From Tamarix chinensis (lineage: Eukaryota; Streptophyta; Magnoliopsida; Caryophyllales; Tamaricaceae): a stretch of 64,000 bases of DNA. Positions 35,180 to 45,812 of the stretch are shown in pieces. A model generated the notes under the pieces. It was given only the letters and a program-made list of their open reading frames with translations, did no database searches and was not told where the DNA came from. The stretch spans positions 105,331,422-105,395,421 of the forward strand of contig CM060175.1 of the NCBI GenBank assembly GCA_030549775.1. The letters run 5' to 3'. Each line of letters opens with the position of its first letter. Within the stretch, counting starts at the first letter, position 1. The position numbers and the translations under genes are program-made.

Positions 35180-36485
35180 TTGGATTTGGATACTGGGGCT
35201 TCCAAGCACTTGTGTGCCAACAGAGATCTCTTTCCCTAGTTCGAGGGTTCCACTGATAGAGAACATGTCTTCATGGGGAACTCAACCACTGCTGGAGTTT
35301 TGGGTAAAGGAAAGGTTCTTCTGAAACTTACTTCTGGAAAATCTTTATTGTTGAGTGATGTATTGTATGGCCCTTCCTCGTGTAGGAACTTATTACGGGT
35401 GGCTTGCTTAATAGGGCAGGACTAAAATTAGTTTTTGAGGCCGATAAGGTCGTGTTAACTAGAAATGGGGACTTTGTGGGTAGGGGTACTTATCTAATGG
35501 AATTTTTGTTCTGAATATTACTTCTACTCCTATTAATGAAATTGGTTCTACTTCTGCTTATATTATTGAGACTGTATCTTTATAGCATGGTAGGCTAGGG
35601 CATGTGAATGTGGTTTCTATAAATGAACTAAAACAAATGAACTTGATTAAGGTGTTGGACACTAATGATTATGAGAAGTGTCATGTTTGTGTGGAAGCCA
35701 AATATGGTAAAAACCCTTTTAAACCAGCCATAGTAAGATCAACATAATTGCTTGAATTGATACATACAAACTTAGTAGATTTTAAGAACACCAAGAGTAG
35801 AGGAGGGAAACAATATTATTTGACATTTATTGATGATTTTTCGAGATGTACTAAAGTTTTGCTCCTTATGTCTAAAGACGAGACTAAAGGTATGTTCTTA
35901 AAATATAAGGAAAAAGTAGAAAACCAATTAGACCTAAAAATTAAGAGGCTTGGGCCTGATAGGGGTGGTAACTATGGAACTAGTTTCCTAAAGGACTTTT
36001 GTGACAGTTATGGTATCATACATGAAACTAGTGGCCCTTATTCTCCTCAACAAAATGGTGTGGCTGAAAGAAAAAATAAAAATTTAAAAGAAATGATGAA
36101 TGCTATACTATTAAGTTCTGGTATGTCTGACCATATGTGGAGGGAGGTAATTTTGTCTGCATGCTATATATTGAACCGGGTTCCCCACAAGAAACTAAAC
36201 AAGGCTCGCTATGAATTATAGAAAGTTTTTGAACCTAATTTGAAAATTTTAAAAGTGTGGGGGTGTCTATTTAAGGTTAGTCTATTGGACTTTAGAAAAA
36301 TTAGCATGGGAACAAAGACTTTTGACTGTACATTTATTGGATATGCTCAAAATAGTGCTTCATATAGATTTTTGTGTTTGAATGATTATTCTATTTGTGA
36401 ATCTAGAACTTCAAATTTTTTTGAGAATGTATTTCCCATAAAAAAAATGCATGTGACTTTGCTAGTTATTCTAATGCTTCTTTAG
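35180..36485 (+). pseudogene. A: protease and integrase
   Basis: Protease LDTGASKHLCANRDLF near 35195, shifted against the preceding frame. Pre-integrase HGRLGHVN near 35585 and CHVCVEAKYGK near 35680. The integrase core (35748-36221) has HTNLVDF, where the first catalytic Asp is Asn, TFIDDFSR, then the intact second Asp (GPDRGGNY) and Glu (SPQQNGVAERKN). The C-terminal VWGCLFKV...FDCTFIGYAQNSASYRF part is at 36240-36485. Stops at 36219-36221 and elsewhere. Confidence 0.82.
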
Positions 36486-36624
36486 TACCCTTGTCTTTTC
36501 CACCCTCTTCTAGTATTGAAAATGATGGTGTAAATGAGCCTAGTAGAAGTAAAAGACGTAGGATTGAAACTAGCTTTGGACCTAATTTTGTAATGCTTTC
36601 CTATTTGAAAATAATGATATTTAT

Positions 36625-37614
36625 ATGATAAATATGGAGTTTATGTCTACTTATCTGATTAAGGAGGATCATAAATCCTATAAGGAAGTGGTAACTTCAG
36701 TAGATGCTATTTTTTGGAAAGAATCAATCAAAATTGAGTTAGAATCCATCATGTTCGATCACACATGGGATTTGTTTAATTTACCTAAAGGTTGTAAACC
36801 ACTTAGATGCAAATGGATATTTAGAAAGAAATTGAGAACTAATGGGACTATAGATAAGTTTAAGGCTATATTGGTAGCAGTGGGCTACAATCAAAAGAAA
36901 GACCTTGATTTTTTCAATACTTATTCTCCTATGACTAAGATTGTCACAATCTGTTCTTTGATTGCCTCAGCTGTTGTCCCTGGACTTGCAATCCATTAAA
37001 TGGACGTAAAACCATCTTTTCTAAATGGTGACCTAAAAAATGAGATCTATGTGAAGCAACCGGAGGGCTGTGATGTTCAAGGTTAGGAGAATAAAGTGTG
37101 TAGATTAAGAAAGTCATTGTATGGCCTTAAATAAGCTCCTAAATAATGGTACAAAAAGTTTTATTGGACCTTAGTGAGCAATGGTTATGTAGTAAATGTA
37201 TCTGATCCATATGTTTATTCTAAAATGATTGGACATGAATGTGTGATAATCTACTTGTACATGAATGACATGTTGATTCTTGGCACAAGTGCAATTGTAG
37301 TTGATGAGACCAAATTATTTTTATCTTCTCATTTTAAAATAAAAGATTTAGGAGAAGCTGATGTGATTCTTGGTATTAAAATGAGAAAAAATGAGAATGG
37401 TTGTTCTTTGAGTCAGTCACATTATGTTGATGAAATACTAGAAAATTTTGATTGTCGAGATAAAATGCCTGTGAAAACTCCTTATGATTGTAGCATTCAT
37501 TTGAAAAAGAACCAAGGTTCTAGTGTTTCACAAGAAGAATATGCTAAAATCATAGGTAATGTGATGTTTCTCATAAACTGTACTAGACCTGATATTGCGT
37601 ATGCTGTGAGTTGA
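36625..37614 (+). pseudogene. A: reverse transcriptase
   Basis: CKWIFRKKLRTNGTIDKFKA and DLDFFNTYSPMTKI lie at 36810-36940, followed by stop TAA at 36997-36999. Next are MDVKPSFLNGDLKNEIYVKQ and further TAG/TAA stops to 37146. The YVDD catalytic box has become LYMNDMLILG near 37255 (first Asp to Asn), then HFKIKDLGEADVILGIKM. Ends in TRPDIAYAVS and TGA. Not functional. Confidence 0.82.
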
Positions 37615-38208
37615 CTAAGTCAGTATACTCACAACCCAGATAGAGGTCATTGGACAACACTTCGTCATTTACTTCGATACCTTAATGGTACTAAGGATTG
37701 ATGTTTGTATTTTTGTAAATCTTCTGCTATGTTAGAAGGATTTACTAATACTAATTGGATTTTAGATAACGATGAGGTTAGTTCCACCAGTGGATATATT
37801 TTCACACTTGGAGGAGGAGTTGTATCATGGAAGTCTGCCAAGAAGACTTGTATTGCTCAATCGACGATGGAGTCTAAGTTTATTGCCCTTGAGTTAGCCG
37901 GTCAAGAGGCAAAATGGTTGAGGAACCCATTGGCCATTGTACCATTATATAGGAAACCTAATGTGTTGGTTTCCTTGCATTGTGATTCACATGCAACTAT
38001 TTGTGTTGCTAAGAACGGTGTGTATAATCGTAAGAGGAGACACATTCATGTGAAACATGGTTCTATAAGAGAACTGTTGAGGAACGATGTGGTCTCCTTA
38101 GAATTTATCAAATCAGAAAGAAATCTAGCAGATCATCTTACTAAAGGTCTAACGAAGAGAGTTATCCTCGAATCGTCGAGGGGGATGGGGCTTAAGCCTT
38201 TGAGTTGA
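37615..38208 (+). pseudogene. A: RNase H
   Basis: GFTNTNWILDNDEVSSTSG (the catalytic Asp pair of the GY-x-D-x-DW motif is Asn here), then GGGVVSWKSAKKTCIAQSTM, ALELAGQEAKWL, HCDSHATICVAKNGVYN, RRHIHVKHGSIRELL and ERNLADHLTKGL. Stops at 37614 and 37699. About 570 bp of non-coding sequence separates it from the polypurine tract. Confidence 0.82.
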
Positions 38209-38780
38209 GGAAAGTATGGTGGATACCACTCATGGTCAAACAAAACCATATGATTATTCTATTGCACTACATTCCAGTCCCTATGGCGTGTGGTAGTGCT
38301 ATGTGGATATGTTGAGCTTAGACTCTTAATGTATTCATAGCCCTATTCTCAGGTGGTCCCAGTGAGAAGGACTTGATGAACTCACCACTTATATATATAT
38401 AAGGTTGAGCATTCTCATGCTCTTAATAAATCCATAACCTTGTATGGTAGTGCTTTTGAGACGCATTTGATAGATTTGCCTAGATGAGTCTGAAAGTGGG
38501 ATGCCTTCTATAAAAGACTAAGACTGTCTTTCTAGAGCACTCATGAGTGCCCAAGGTGTGTGCATAGCCATTAATAGGGTTTGTTTATCATCACGTAAAT
38601 CATAGAATTTTAAGATAAGACATGTGTTGTAGGAGTCTCAGTCGAAGTCAAGGAAGTTCAAGATTCGTTCACTCCCTAGACACGGCTCTACGTATCAATT
38701 TAATTCTTGTGATATTGATACTTAAGTGTTACGCCTTCTTTACCGAAATTCTTTTTATGTTTTTCTTTTCTTTTGTCATT

Positions 38781-38790
38781 GGTGGGGGAT
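38781..38790 (+). other. Polypurine tract of A
   Basis: GGTGGGGGAT immediately upstream of the right LTR (TGTTGAAGG). Confidence 0.7.
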
Positions 38791-39344
38791 TGTTGAAGGT
38801 AATAGAAAAATGCAGTTATTGCCTTTTATAATATCCCACATTGGTGGAAGAATTAGTTTTGAAAAGGTTTATATTCCCACACTTATAATAGTCTGTTTGA
38901 TATAACAATTTGACTTGATTTTGTATGTTGAGTTTGGGCTGGACCATGAACTACATGAGTGCACCTGCCGCCCGCCCGTCCTGTCCGAGTTGGGTTGGGC
39001 GTGGTTGTGGGTGTGAGTCTTTGATTCAGACAGGTTCGATTACCTTATTTCTTTTGCTGGAATTTTTTTTAAACAATTTTTTCTTATCTGACTTCTTCTT
39101 CTATGTTCCAATTTTTCTAGAAAGATCGAACTTGCCTTGAAACTTTCGATTAGTGGAGCTAATCTTTTAGGATCGTGGTTGTTGTTTTTCGGTGATTATC
39201 CCATATATATATATATATATGAAGTTTTTGGGTTTGGTTTTGATATAGAAAATTTGATCTAATTACAGCCTTCTCCTTCAAATATTATTTCCAGAATCTG
39301 AGCATTATTTCTTTGATTTCCATAGCTTTCAATTTCGAGCGCAC
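38791..39344 (+). repeat. Right LTR of A, part 1
   Basis: Full-length version of the A LTR, including about 230 bp missing from the left copy. Interrupted at GCAC (39341-39344) by D. The uninterrupted CATGA at 38945-38949 is the empty site of B. Confidence 0.85.
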
Positions 39345-39889
39345 TGTCACGGGGTGACTTCTTTCACCTAAGTCTTTCCCGTGCGGCACTTAGAAGCACA
39401 ACACCTTTAGTGCTCACTAAGTCAGCCTTTCCCGAACTTAGGCTATTACCAAGCCTTTTGAAGACGAGTAAGAACACTTAGAGAGAGAGTGAGAGAGTTT
39501 GTGTGTAAGAAGAGAACTCTTATTGAAGAGAGATGAGAGAGCTTTACAACTTGAGAGGTGATGGGAGCAAATGGGGTGGTCCTCTATTTATAGTTGAGGT
39601 CCCCCTCCCTTTCCCTCCTTTGGTGGAAGGTTCTAGGTCTTCCATACCCTTGTAGAGAATTCTAGAGACACCTTTAGAGTACAAGATATTTTAGGAGACT
39701 CTTCTAGATCCTTTCATGATCCTTCTAGCTCTTAGGATTCTAGAGAGTTCCACACCATTCTAGAAGGTCTCTAGATATTTACACAAGGTTCCATACATTT
39801 CCACACAATTCTACTAGAGTCCACACAACTCTAGAACATTCTAGAACCTTCCGGACAAAAATGTGAAAAAAAATAGGCGGGCCGTGACA
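39345..39889 (-). repeat. 3' LTR of D
   Basis: 545 bp, rich in TTCTAGAA-like palindromic motifs (39655-39855) and containing a CTATTTATAG TATA-like sequence at 39590. Confidence 0.95.
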
Positions 39890-39890
39890 T

Positions 39891-39901
39891 CCTCCCCCAC
39901 C
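39891..39901 (-). other. Polypurine tract of D
   Basis: Minus-strand GGTGGGGGAGG next to the 3' LTR; it overlaps the end of the polyprotein frame. Confidence 0.85.
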
Positions 39902-41340
39902 TAAGCCCTTGACGTCCTCGTCAAGTCCTTGGTGGTCTTGAAAGCTTCAATCTGGTCACGGAACTGCCACAAGTCCTCTTCACGTTCCCAGCTTGCCTCG
40001 CTATCTGGTAGGCCCTTCCAACGCACGAGGTACTCGATGTGCTTGGGAACTCCTCTTGCTGATTTTTCTCTATCAGCTAGCACCTCTGCAACCTCCTTTT
40101 CGTAGGACACAACATTTGCGGGTGGAGCTCGAGATGATTCACCCCTACTCGAATCATCCTTGTCCCTATGATAGGGCTTTAGAAGACTTACATGGAACAC
40201 AGGGTGAACCTTCAACTTTGCGGGAAACTCCAACTTGTATGAAGTCTTTCCAACCTTCTTCACAACGGGATATGGCCCCTCATATCTCCGTGTCAAGCCC
40301 TTATGCACCTTTCTATAGGCCTTGAAATGCTGGGTTGGAAGTTTCACCATCACTTCGTCTCCAATCTGGAATGCCCTGGGCTTCCTCCTGTCATCTGCCC
40401 ACTTCTTCATCCTCTTTGCCGCCCTGGCCAAATTTGCCTTTGCCAAGTCCAGCTGCTCATCCCACCCTTTAGCATATCTGAAGGCTGCAGGGCTAGGTCC
40501 AGTGTATCCTTTGGCGAGCTCCTGCGGAGATGTAGGTTGGTGGCCCATCACCAACTCAAAGGGGCTTCTTTGTGTGGACTCACTCCGCTGGAGATTATAG
40601 GAGAATTGGGCCACATCCAGCAACTTTGCCCAATCCGTCTGATTGGCACTCACAAAGTGCCTCAAGTAAATCTCCAACAAGTGGTTCACCCGTTCCGTTT
40701 GCCCATCAGTTTGTGGGTGAAAACTTGTGGAGAAGTGAAGATCCGAGCCCATGAGCTTGAACAGCTCCCTCCAAAACTTCCCTGTGAATCGTGGGTCTCG
40801 GTCGCTGATAATGCTCCAAGGAACACCCCAATACTTCACCACATGTTTGAAGAACAAGCGTCCGGCTTCCTCGGCTGTGCAATCTCGAGGGGCAGGGATG
40901 AAGGTTCCATACTTGGAGAATCGATCCACCACCACCATGATGGAACCGCATCCTTCGGAAGTAGGGAGTGCTGAGATGAAGTCTATGGATATGCTCTCCC
41001 ATGGCTTTTTAGGAATAGGAAGAGGCTCCAGTAGACCTGCGGGCTTGCTTTGCTCTACCTTGTCTTGTTGGCACACAAGACAAGTCTTTACGTATGCCTC
41101 CACGTCATCCTACATGTTAGGCCAATAATAAGATTTTTCAATAAGTACGAGGGTACGTCTCATACCAGGATGACCATCCCACTTCGAGTCATGGCACTCC
41201 TTTAGCAAATCCCTCCTGAGATTGCCCCACTTCGGCACATAGAGTCAGTGGCCAATGGTGTAGAGCACGCCGTCTTCTACCCAAAATCTTCGAGTTCTTC
41301 CCTCCTTAGCCATCTCCATTAAGGTCTTAGCTAAGTGATC
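39901..41340 (-). pseudogene. D: integrase with chromodomain
   Basis: Reverse-strand frame continuous with the upstream pol except for stops TGA at 41245-41247 and TAG at 41110-41112. The zinc region has ECHDSKWDGHPGM and CLVCQQDK (HHCC). The catalytic triad is intact: ISIDFISALP, IISDRDPRF and HPQTDGQTERVN. A GPY/F-type segment follows (RRYEGPYPVVKKVGKTSYKL, VHPVFHVSLLKPY). The last ~60 residues form a chromodomain (HIEYLVRWKGLPDSEASWE), a module known to steer chromovirus integration towards modified histones. The open stretch of 400 codons (41103-39901) is unbroken. Confidence 0.92.
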
Positions 41341-42153
41341 CTAGGCCAATCCTTCTCGAACTCGATCCATGAGGTCACAATGCGGCCGGCTCAAAGCTGC
41401 TAGCTCCGCCTTCCGACTCAATGCATCTGCCACAACATTGGCTTTGCCCGGCTTATACTCCATGGTATAGTCGAACTCTGCCAAGAAATCCTTCCACCGT
41501 GCTTGTTTGGGACTTAGCTTCTTTTGTCTCTGGAAGTAGCTGGTGGCAACGTTGTCGGTCTTGATCACAAACCGACTCCCGAGCAAGTAGTGCCTCCACA
41601 CCCGAAGGCAATGAACAATAGCCGTCATTTCTTTGTCGTGCACCGGATATCTCCTTTCTGTTTCGTTAAGCTTCCGGCTTTCATAGGCTATAGGATGGTC
41701 CTCTTGCATCAACACACCTCCTATAGCAAAATCCGATGCATCGGTATGCACCTCGAACGGCTCCTCATATTTTGGAAGAGCTAGGACGGGCTCTTCCATC
41801 ACGGCTTGCTTAAGATCTTCAAAGGCCTTTTGACATTCCTCCGTCCATTCCCACGTGACCTTCTTCTTAAGCAAGTTGGTCAATGGCATGGCCCTTGCCG
41901 AGTATCCCATGATGAACCGCCTGTAGTAATTCACAAGGCCCAAGAAAGACCTTAACTCCGAGACTCCCTTAGGCGGTTCCCATTCCGTAATAGCCTGCAC
42001 CTTGGCTTTATCCATCAAGATCTTCCCCTTCACCACCTTGTGACCCAAGAACATTACCTCTTCTTGGGCAAATGAGCACTTTTCCACCTTAACATAGAGC
42101 TCATTTTCCCGAAGTACTTGGAATACCTTCCTTAGGTGCTCAACATGCTCACC
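41341..42153 (-). pseudogene. D: RT thumb and RNase H
   Basis: Same frame, between TGA (42154-42156) and TAG (41341-41343). [20 protein letters not shown] and [16 protein letters not shown] belong to the RT thumb. RNase H has the acidic residues in [31 protein letters not shown] and [12 protein letters not shown], then [16 protein letters not shown]. All looks intact apart from the bounding stops. Confidence 0.92.
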
Positions 42154-43038
42154 TCAGGTCTCACTATATATCACGATATCATCCAAGTACACAACCACAA
42201 ACTTATCCAGGAAGGGATGGAAGATCTTGTTCATCAAAGTACAAAAAGTAGCAGGTGCATTAGTTAAACCAAAGGGCATAACCAAGAACTCGTAGGATCC
42301 GTACCTGGTTACGCACGTAGTCTTGGGCTCATCTCCCTCGGCTATGCGGACTTGCTCGTACCCCGATCTTAAGTCCAACTTGGAAAACCATCGGGCTTTC
42401 CCAAGTCTATCAAACAACTCTGCTACCAATGGGATCGGATACTTATTCTTGACAGTCACCTTGTTTAGTGCCCTGTAATCGATGCACATTCGTAGACTTC
42501 CATCGTGCTTCCTTTGGAACAATACCGGGGCACCAAACGGGGCTTTAGATGGCCTGATGAATCCCGCATCCAATAATTGCTTGAGTTGTTTCTTCAATTC
42601 TTCCAACTCTGGCGGGGCCATCCGATAGGGACCCATGGCTGGAGGCTTAGCACCTGGTTCCGGCTCAATCATGTGGTCCACCTCCCTCCGTGGTGGGAGC
42701 TTCTTCGGGAGCTCTGGTGGCATCACGTCCTCATACTCCTTGAGGACTCTCTTAATTTCCACGGGCACCTCCGATCTAACGGGTGAGGATTCTTCCTTTA
42801 ATGTGGCCAAGAGTGTGACCTCACCCTTCTTGAGTCCCTTAGATACTTGTATAGCAGAAAGCATCTTGGACTCCACCTTTTCCCGTACTAGGGGCACAAC
42901 ATATGACTCTTGCCCCTTGGAAATGTGCATGGTGTTAGCATCTAGAAATGATAAGGGGCGTACCTTGTCGACGAACTCCATGCCAAGCACCATTTTGAAG
43001 TCTTCCATAGGCACTACCGTTAAATCCACCATGCCTTC
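42154..43038 (-). pseudogene. D: protease end and reverse transcriptase fingers/palm
   Basis: Same frame, starting just after TGA (43039-43041). [18 protein letters not shown] completes the aspartic protease. RT follows with [50 protein letters not shown] and the active site [18 protein letters not shown] stop follows immediately (42154-42156). Confidence 0.92.
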
Positions 43039-44472
43039 TCATTCGGCCAACCGAATGGGTACGCCTCGAGCAATCCCAAGGATCGGCCTTGAAGCTGAGT
43101 TAACCGCCTTCATCCATCCGATTTCCTTGGAATACCGAATACCGAGCTTTGTGGCTTCCTCTTCCGCCACAAAGTTGTGAGTGGCTCCCGTGTCCACTAA
43201 TGCTCTTGTGTCTCCGCCATTTACTTTGGCTTCGACGTACACCAAGCCCTTTGAGGTCTTTGGTTCCTCCATATCTTTGGCCGGTACGTTGGGCTCCTCC
43301 TTAGTCCTGGTCTTGAGTGAGTTCAGGAAGCGCATTGACCCCATCTTTATCTCCTTCTCGCCCGAGGTCCCCTCTTCTCCAAGGAAACTAATGAGGGCAT
43401 TCAGTTGCTTCCTCTTGGGACAGTTGAAGGACATATGATCCCCTTGGCAGATAAAGCATGTCCTTTTCTTTGAGTGGTCCTTGCCTCCTTCATACTTTCC
43501 TTTCCACTTAGGTGGGTCGGCCTCTTTGTGAGATTTCTCTCCCCCACCTTTGTATGCTCCACCCTTCTTTGGCTTATCTTTCTTTTCCTTCCGGAACTCG
43601 ATGAGGGACTCCGCCTCCCTTATGGCCGAAGCAAGGTCTTGGACATTACGACGCCTCAACTCTTGCTCCGCCCAAGTTTGCAATCCATCCATGAAGTAGA
43701 GGAGTCGATTCTTCTCTGACATGTCCGGTATCTCAAGCATCAAGGAGCTATACTCTTTAACATAGTCCTTGATGGTACCGGTTTGTTTGAGGCTCCTTAG
43801 CTTCTTTACCGCGGCTTCCTCCACATTCATGGGATAGAATTGAGCTTTAAGCTCCCTCTTGAAGTCCTCCCATGTATCGATAGCCACCACACCCCTTTCA
43901 ATTTCATCACTACGGTGTCTCCACCATAGCATAGCATCGTGCTCAAGGTAGAGTGTGGCGGTATCGATCTTGTCCGCATCATCATCCATGCCTGCACGAC
44001 ACATATATCTTTCTACCATCCAAATAAAATTATCAAGTTCTTTAGCATCGCGCTTACCTCCATATTTGGGTGGTTCGGGGCCTTGGACCCTTGGTCCTCC
44101 AACATGACCGCCATGCCTCCCTTGGTTGAGATCTTGCCTCAACGCAACGTGCTCCGCCCTAAGGGTGCCGAATTCCTCCCTTAGGATGCCAATATCTCTT
44201 CGGAATTCCTCCAACAAGCGGTTAATGCCACCAAGGAATTCCCCACGAATATCTTCACCAAGATATTCTTCCAACACATCGAGTCTCTCTGTCGACTCAT
44301 CCATCCTTCTCTCCACCCGAACAACTCTGTCTTCAAGTGAAGAGAGTCGGTCCTTGGATACCGACTTATCCTTGGCAACACCCTTGCCCTTCTTCTCACG
44401 CTCCCTTCCACTGGTCTCCATGGAGACGGTTGTGGTCTCGCTCGGGTTCTTCACCAACTCGTCATTTGCCAT
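43039..44472 (-). pseudogene. D: gag and protease start
   Basis: 477-codon frame from ATG at 44472, 40 bp downstream of the PBS. N-terminal charged coiled-coil region (residues ~45-110), retrotransposon gag capsid region around residues 160-270 (YLEHDAMLWWRHR, FKRELKAQFYP), then a Lys-rich stretch. The zinc knuckle CFICQGDHMSFNC is C-X2-C-X3-H-X4-C, one residue shorter than the usual spacing. The protease active site is ALVDTGATHNF. It ends at TGA 43039-43041 inside the protease domain, not at a gag/pol boundary, so programmed read-through is unlikely. Confidence 0.92.
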
Positions 44473-44511
44473 GGCTACGATCCCTTGTAACCAAAGCTTC
44501 CACTAAGCCAA

Positions 44512-44523
44512 GCTCTGATACCA
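44512..44523 (-). other. Primer binding site of D (initiator tRNA-Met)
   Basis: Minus-strand TGGTATCAGAGC, 2 bp inside the 5' LTR; matches the complement of the initiator tRNA-Met 3' end over 12 nt. Confidence 0.92.
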
Positions 44524-44525
44524 CG

Positions 44526-45069
44526 TGTCACGGGGTGACTTCTTTCACCTAAGTCTTTCCCGTGCGGCACTTAGAAGCACAACACCTTTAGTGCTCACTA
44601 AGTCAGCCTTTCCCGAACTTAGGCTATTACCAAGCCTTTTGAAGACGAGTAAGAACACTTAGAGAGAGAGTGAGAGAGTTTGTGTGTAAGAAGAGAACTC
44701 TTATTGAAGAGAGAGGAGAGAGCTTTACAACTTGAGAGGTGATGGGAGCAAATGGGGTGGTCCTCTATTTATAGTTGAGGTCCCCCTCCCTTTCCCTCCT
44801 TTGGTGGAAGGTTCTAGGTCTTCCATACCCTTGTAGAGAATTCTAGAGACACCTTTAGAGTACAAGATATTTTAGGAGACTCTTCTAGATCCTTTCATGA
44901 TCATTCTAGCTCTTAGGATTCTAGAGAGTTCCACACCATTCTAGGAGGTCTCTAGATATTTACACAAGGTTCCATACATTTCCACACAATTCTACTAGAG
45001 TCCACACAACTCTAGAACATTCTAGAACCTTCCGGACAAAAATGTGAAAAAAATAGGCGGGCCGTGACA
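44526..45069 (-). repeat. 5' LTR of D
   Basis: 544 bp; differs from the 3' LTR at three positions (around 44716, 44902 and 44946 here) and by one A near 45051. Confidence 0.95.
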
Positions 45070-45073
45070 GCAT

Positions 45074-45264
45074 GTACTGAAAGCTCGTTGTATTTAATCT
45101 TGGGGCAAGATGGAAAAGGAATTACACTTCGGTCCCACCAAAATTTTGCTTTAGGGCGGTGGTCTTCTACGGTACAAGGGAGACGATTCCATAAATTCTT
45201 TTTCCTTGTGTTTTTCGATCATGTTTTGTTGGATTTTCAACGTATGCTACGATATTGTTCTTCA
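45074..45264 (+). repeat. Right LTR of A, part 2
   Basis: Resumes after D with GTACTGAAAGCTCG, aligned to 33234-33410, and ends TTCTTCA before AAAAC. Confidence 0.8.
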
Positions 45265-45269
45265 AAAAC

Positions 45270-45708
45270 ACCTACGACCTTAATATTGAAAAACGATCGA
45301 ATTCCTGCCTAAACAAATTCAAGTGCGAAATGCTTCTCAGGTTAGTGAATTCGTGATCTTGTGCCGGAATCCATGGCATATTAATTTCCTCCCAACGTCA
45401 TTCGAAAGCGACAGAAACAAACAATTAGATTATGGGGATCGCTTCAAGTAACAACAACGATGGGACCAAACAGATCCCAAAAATGGGCAACAAATCTATT
45501 CGATTGATCTAATTTTTTTCTCCCTGCAGTGTACTGCCTTTGCATATTTCCCAAAGGAATAAGCTTACGCTCGAGCAATTACGGAATCACTTACCTTCGG
45601 CACTCGAGGGAGATGGTGAATAATAGTGAAATACTGCTCAACACCGGGATAGGTCGTGGACCGAAAATCTGTCTTTGATTATAATTTAATGCTCGGAACA
45701 AACGACAA
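45270..45708. other. Spacer between element A and the tRNA gene
   Basis: No coding or repeat feature recognised. Confidence 0.4.
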
Positions 45709-45781
45709 GGGGATGTAGCTCAGATGGTAGAGCGCTCGCTTAGCATGCGAGAGGTACGGGGATCGATACCCCGCATCTCCA
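45709..45781 (+). tRNA. trnA-AGC: tRNA-Ala (AGC)
   Basis: 73 nt, intronless. The acceptor stem GGGGATG pairs with CATCTCC (one G-T pair), the D arm is GCTC...GAGC, the anticodon stem CTCGC/GCGAG has loop TTAGCAT with anticodon AGC at 45742-45744, and the T arm is CGGGG...CCCCG with loop ATCGATA. The discriminator base is A; CCA is not encoded, as normal for nuclear genes. The internal A box TAGCTCAGATGG and B box GGATCGATACC are intact, so RNA polymerase III transcription is expected. A CAA lies just upstream. All structural positions are consistent with a functional gene. Confidence 0.97.
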
Positions 45782-45807
45782 TTTGTATTTGGGGATGAAA
45801 CTCTCTC

Positions 45808-45812
45808 TTTTT
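45808..45812 (+). terminator. Pol III terminator of the tRNA gene
   Basis: TTTTT 26 bp after the tRNA 3' end, the first run of at least four T in this direction. Confidence 0.7.

Larger units (their letters stand above)
39345..45069 (-). mobile_element. Young Ty3/gypsy chromovirus D
   Basis: LTRs 39345-39889 (545 bp) and 44526-45069 (544 bp) with perfect termini TGTCACGG...CCGTGACA. They differ by 3 substitutions and one A in a poly-A run. The 4-bp target duplication is GCAC (39341-39344)/GCAT (45070-45073). The PBS TGGTATCAGAGC and polypurine tract are intact. The reverse-strand coding region is one continuous frame from 44472 to 39901 (1524 codons) with gag, protease, RT, RNase H, integrase and a C-terminal chromodomain. 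Five in-frame stops interrupt it and no frameshift is seen. Domain order and chromodomain identify a chromovirus; I suspect a Galadriel-like lineage but cannot prove it. Confidence 0.95.
22493..45264 (+). mobile_element. Outer Ty1/copia retrotransposon A, hosting B, C and D
   Basis: LTRs start TGTTGAAGG and end CTTCA, with AAAAC target duplications at 22488-22492 and 45265-45269. The left LTR is 22493-22650 plus 33053-33410; the right LTR is 38791-39344 plus 45074-45264. Removing B (with C) and D leaves about 6.6 kb. Gag, protease, integrase, RT and RNase H follow in copia order on the plus strand (34207-38208), all broken. A G-rich polypurine tract (GGTGGGGGAT) abuts the right LTR. No intact PBS follows the left LTR; a degenerate TGGTATC at 33620 is the only hint. 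The LTRs are clearly diverged, and the left one lacks about 230 bp present in the right, so A is the oldest member of the nest. Confidence 0.85.

Noticed and set aside
43039..43041. Programmed stop-codon read-through between gag and pol of D
   Set aside because: The TGA lies inside the protease domain, and four further stops interrupt pol, so it is a lesion rather than a control signal.
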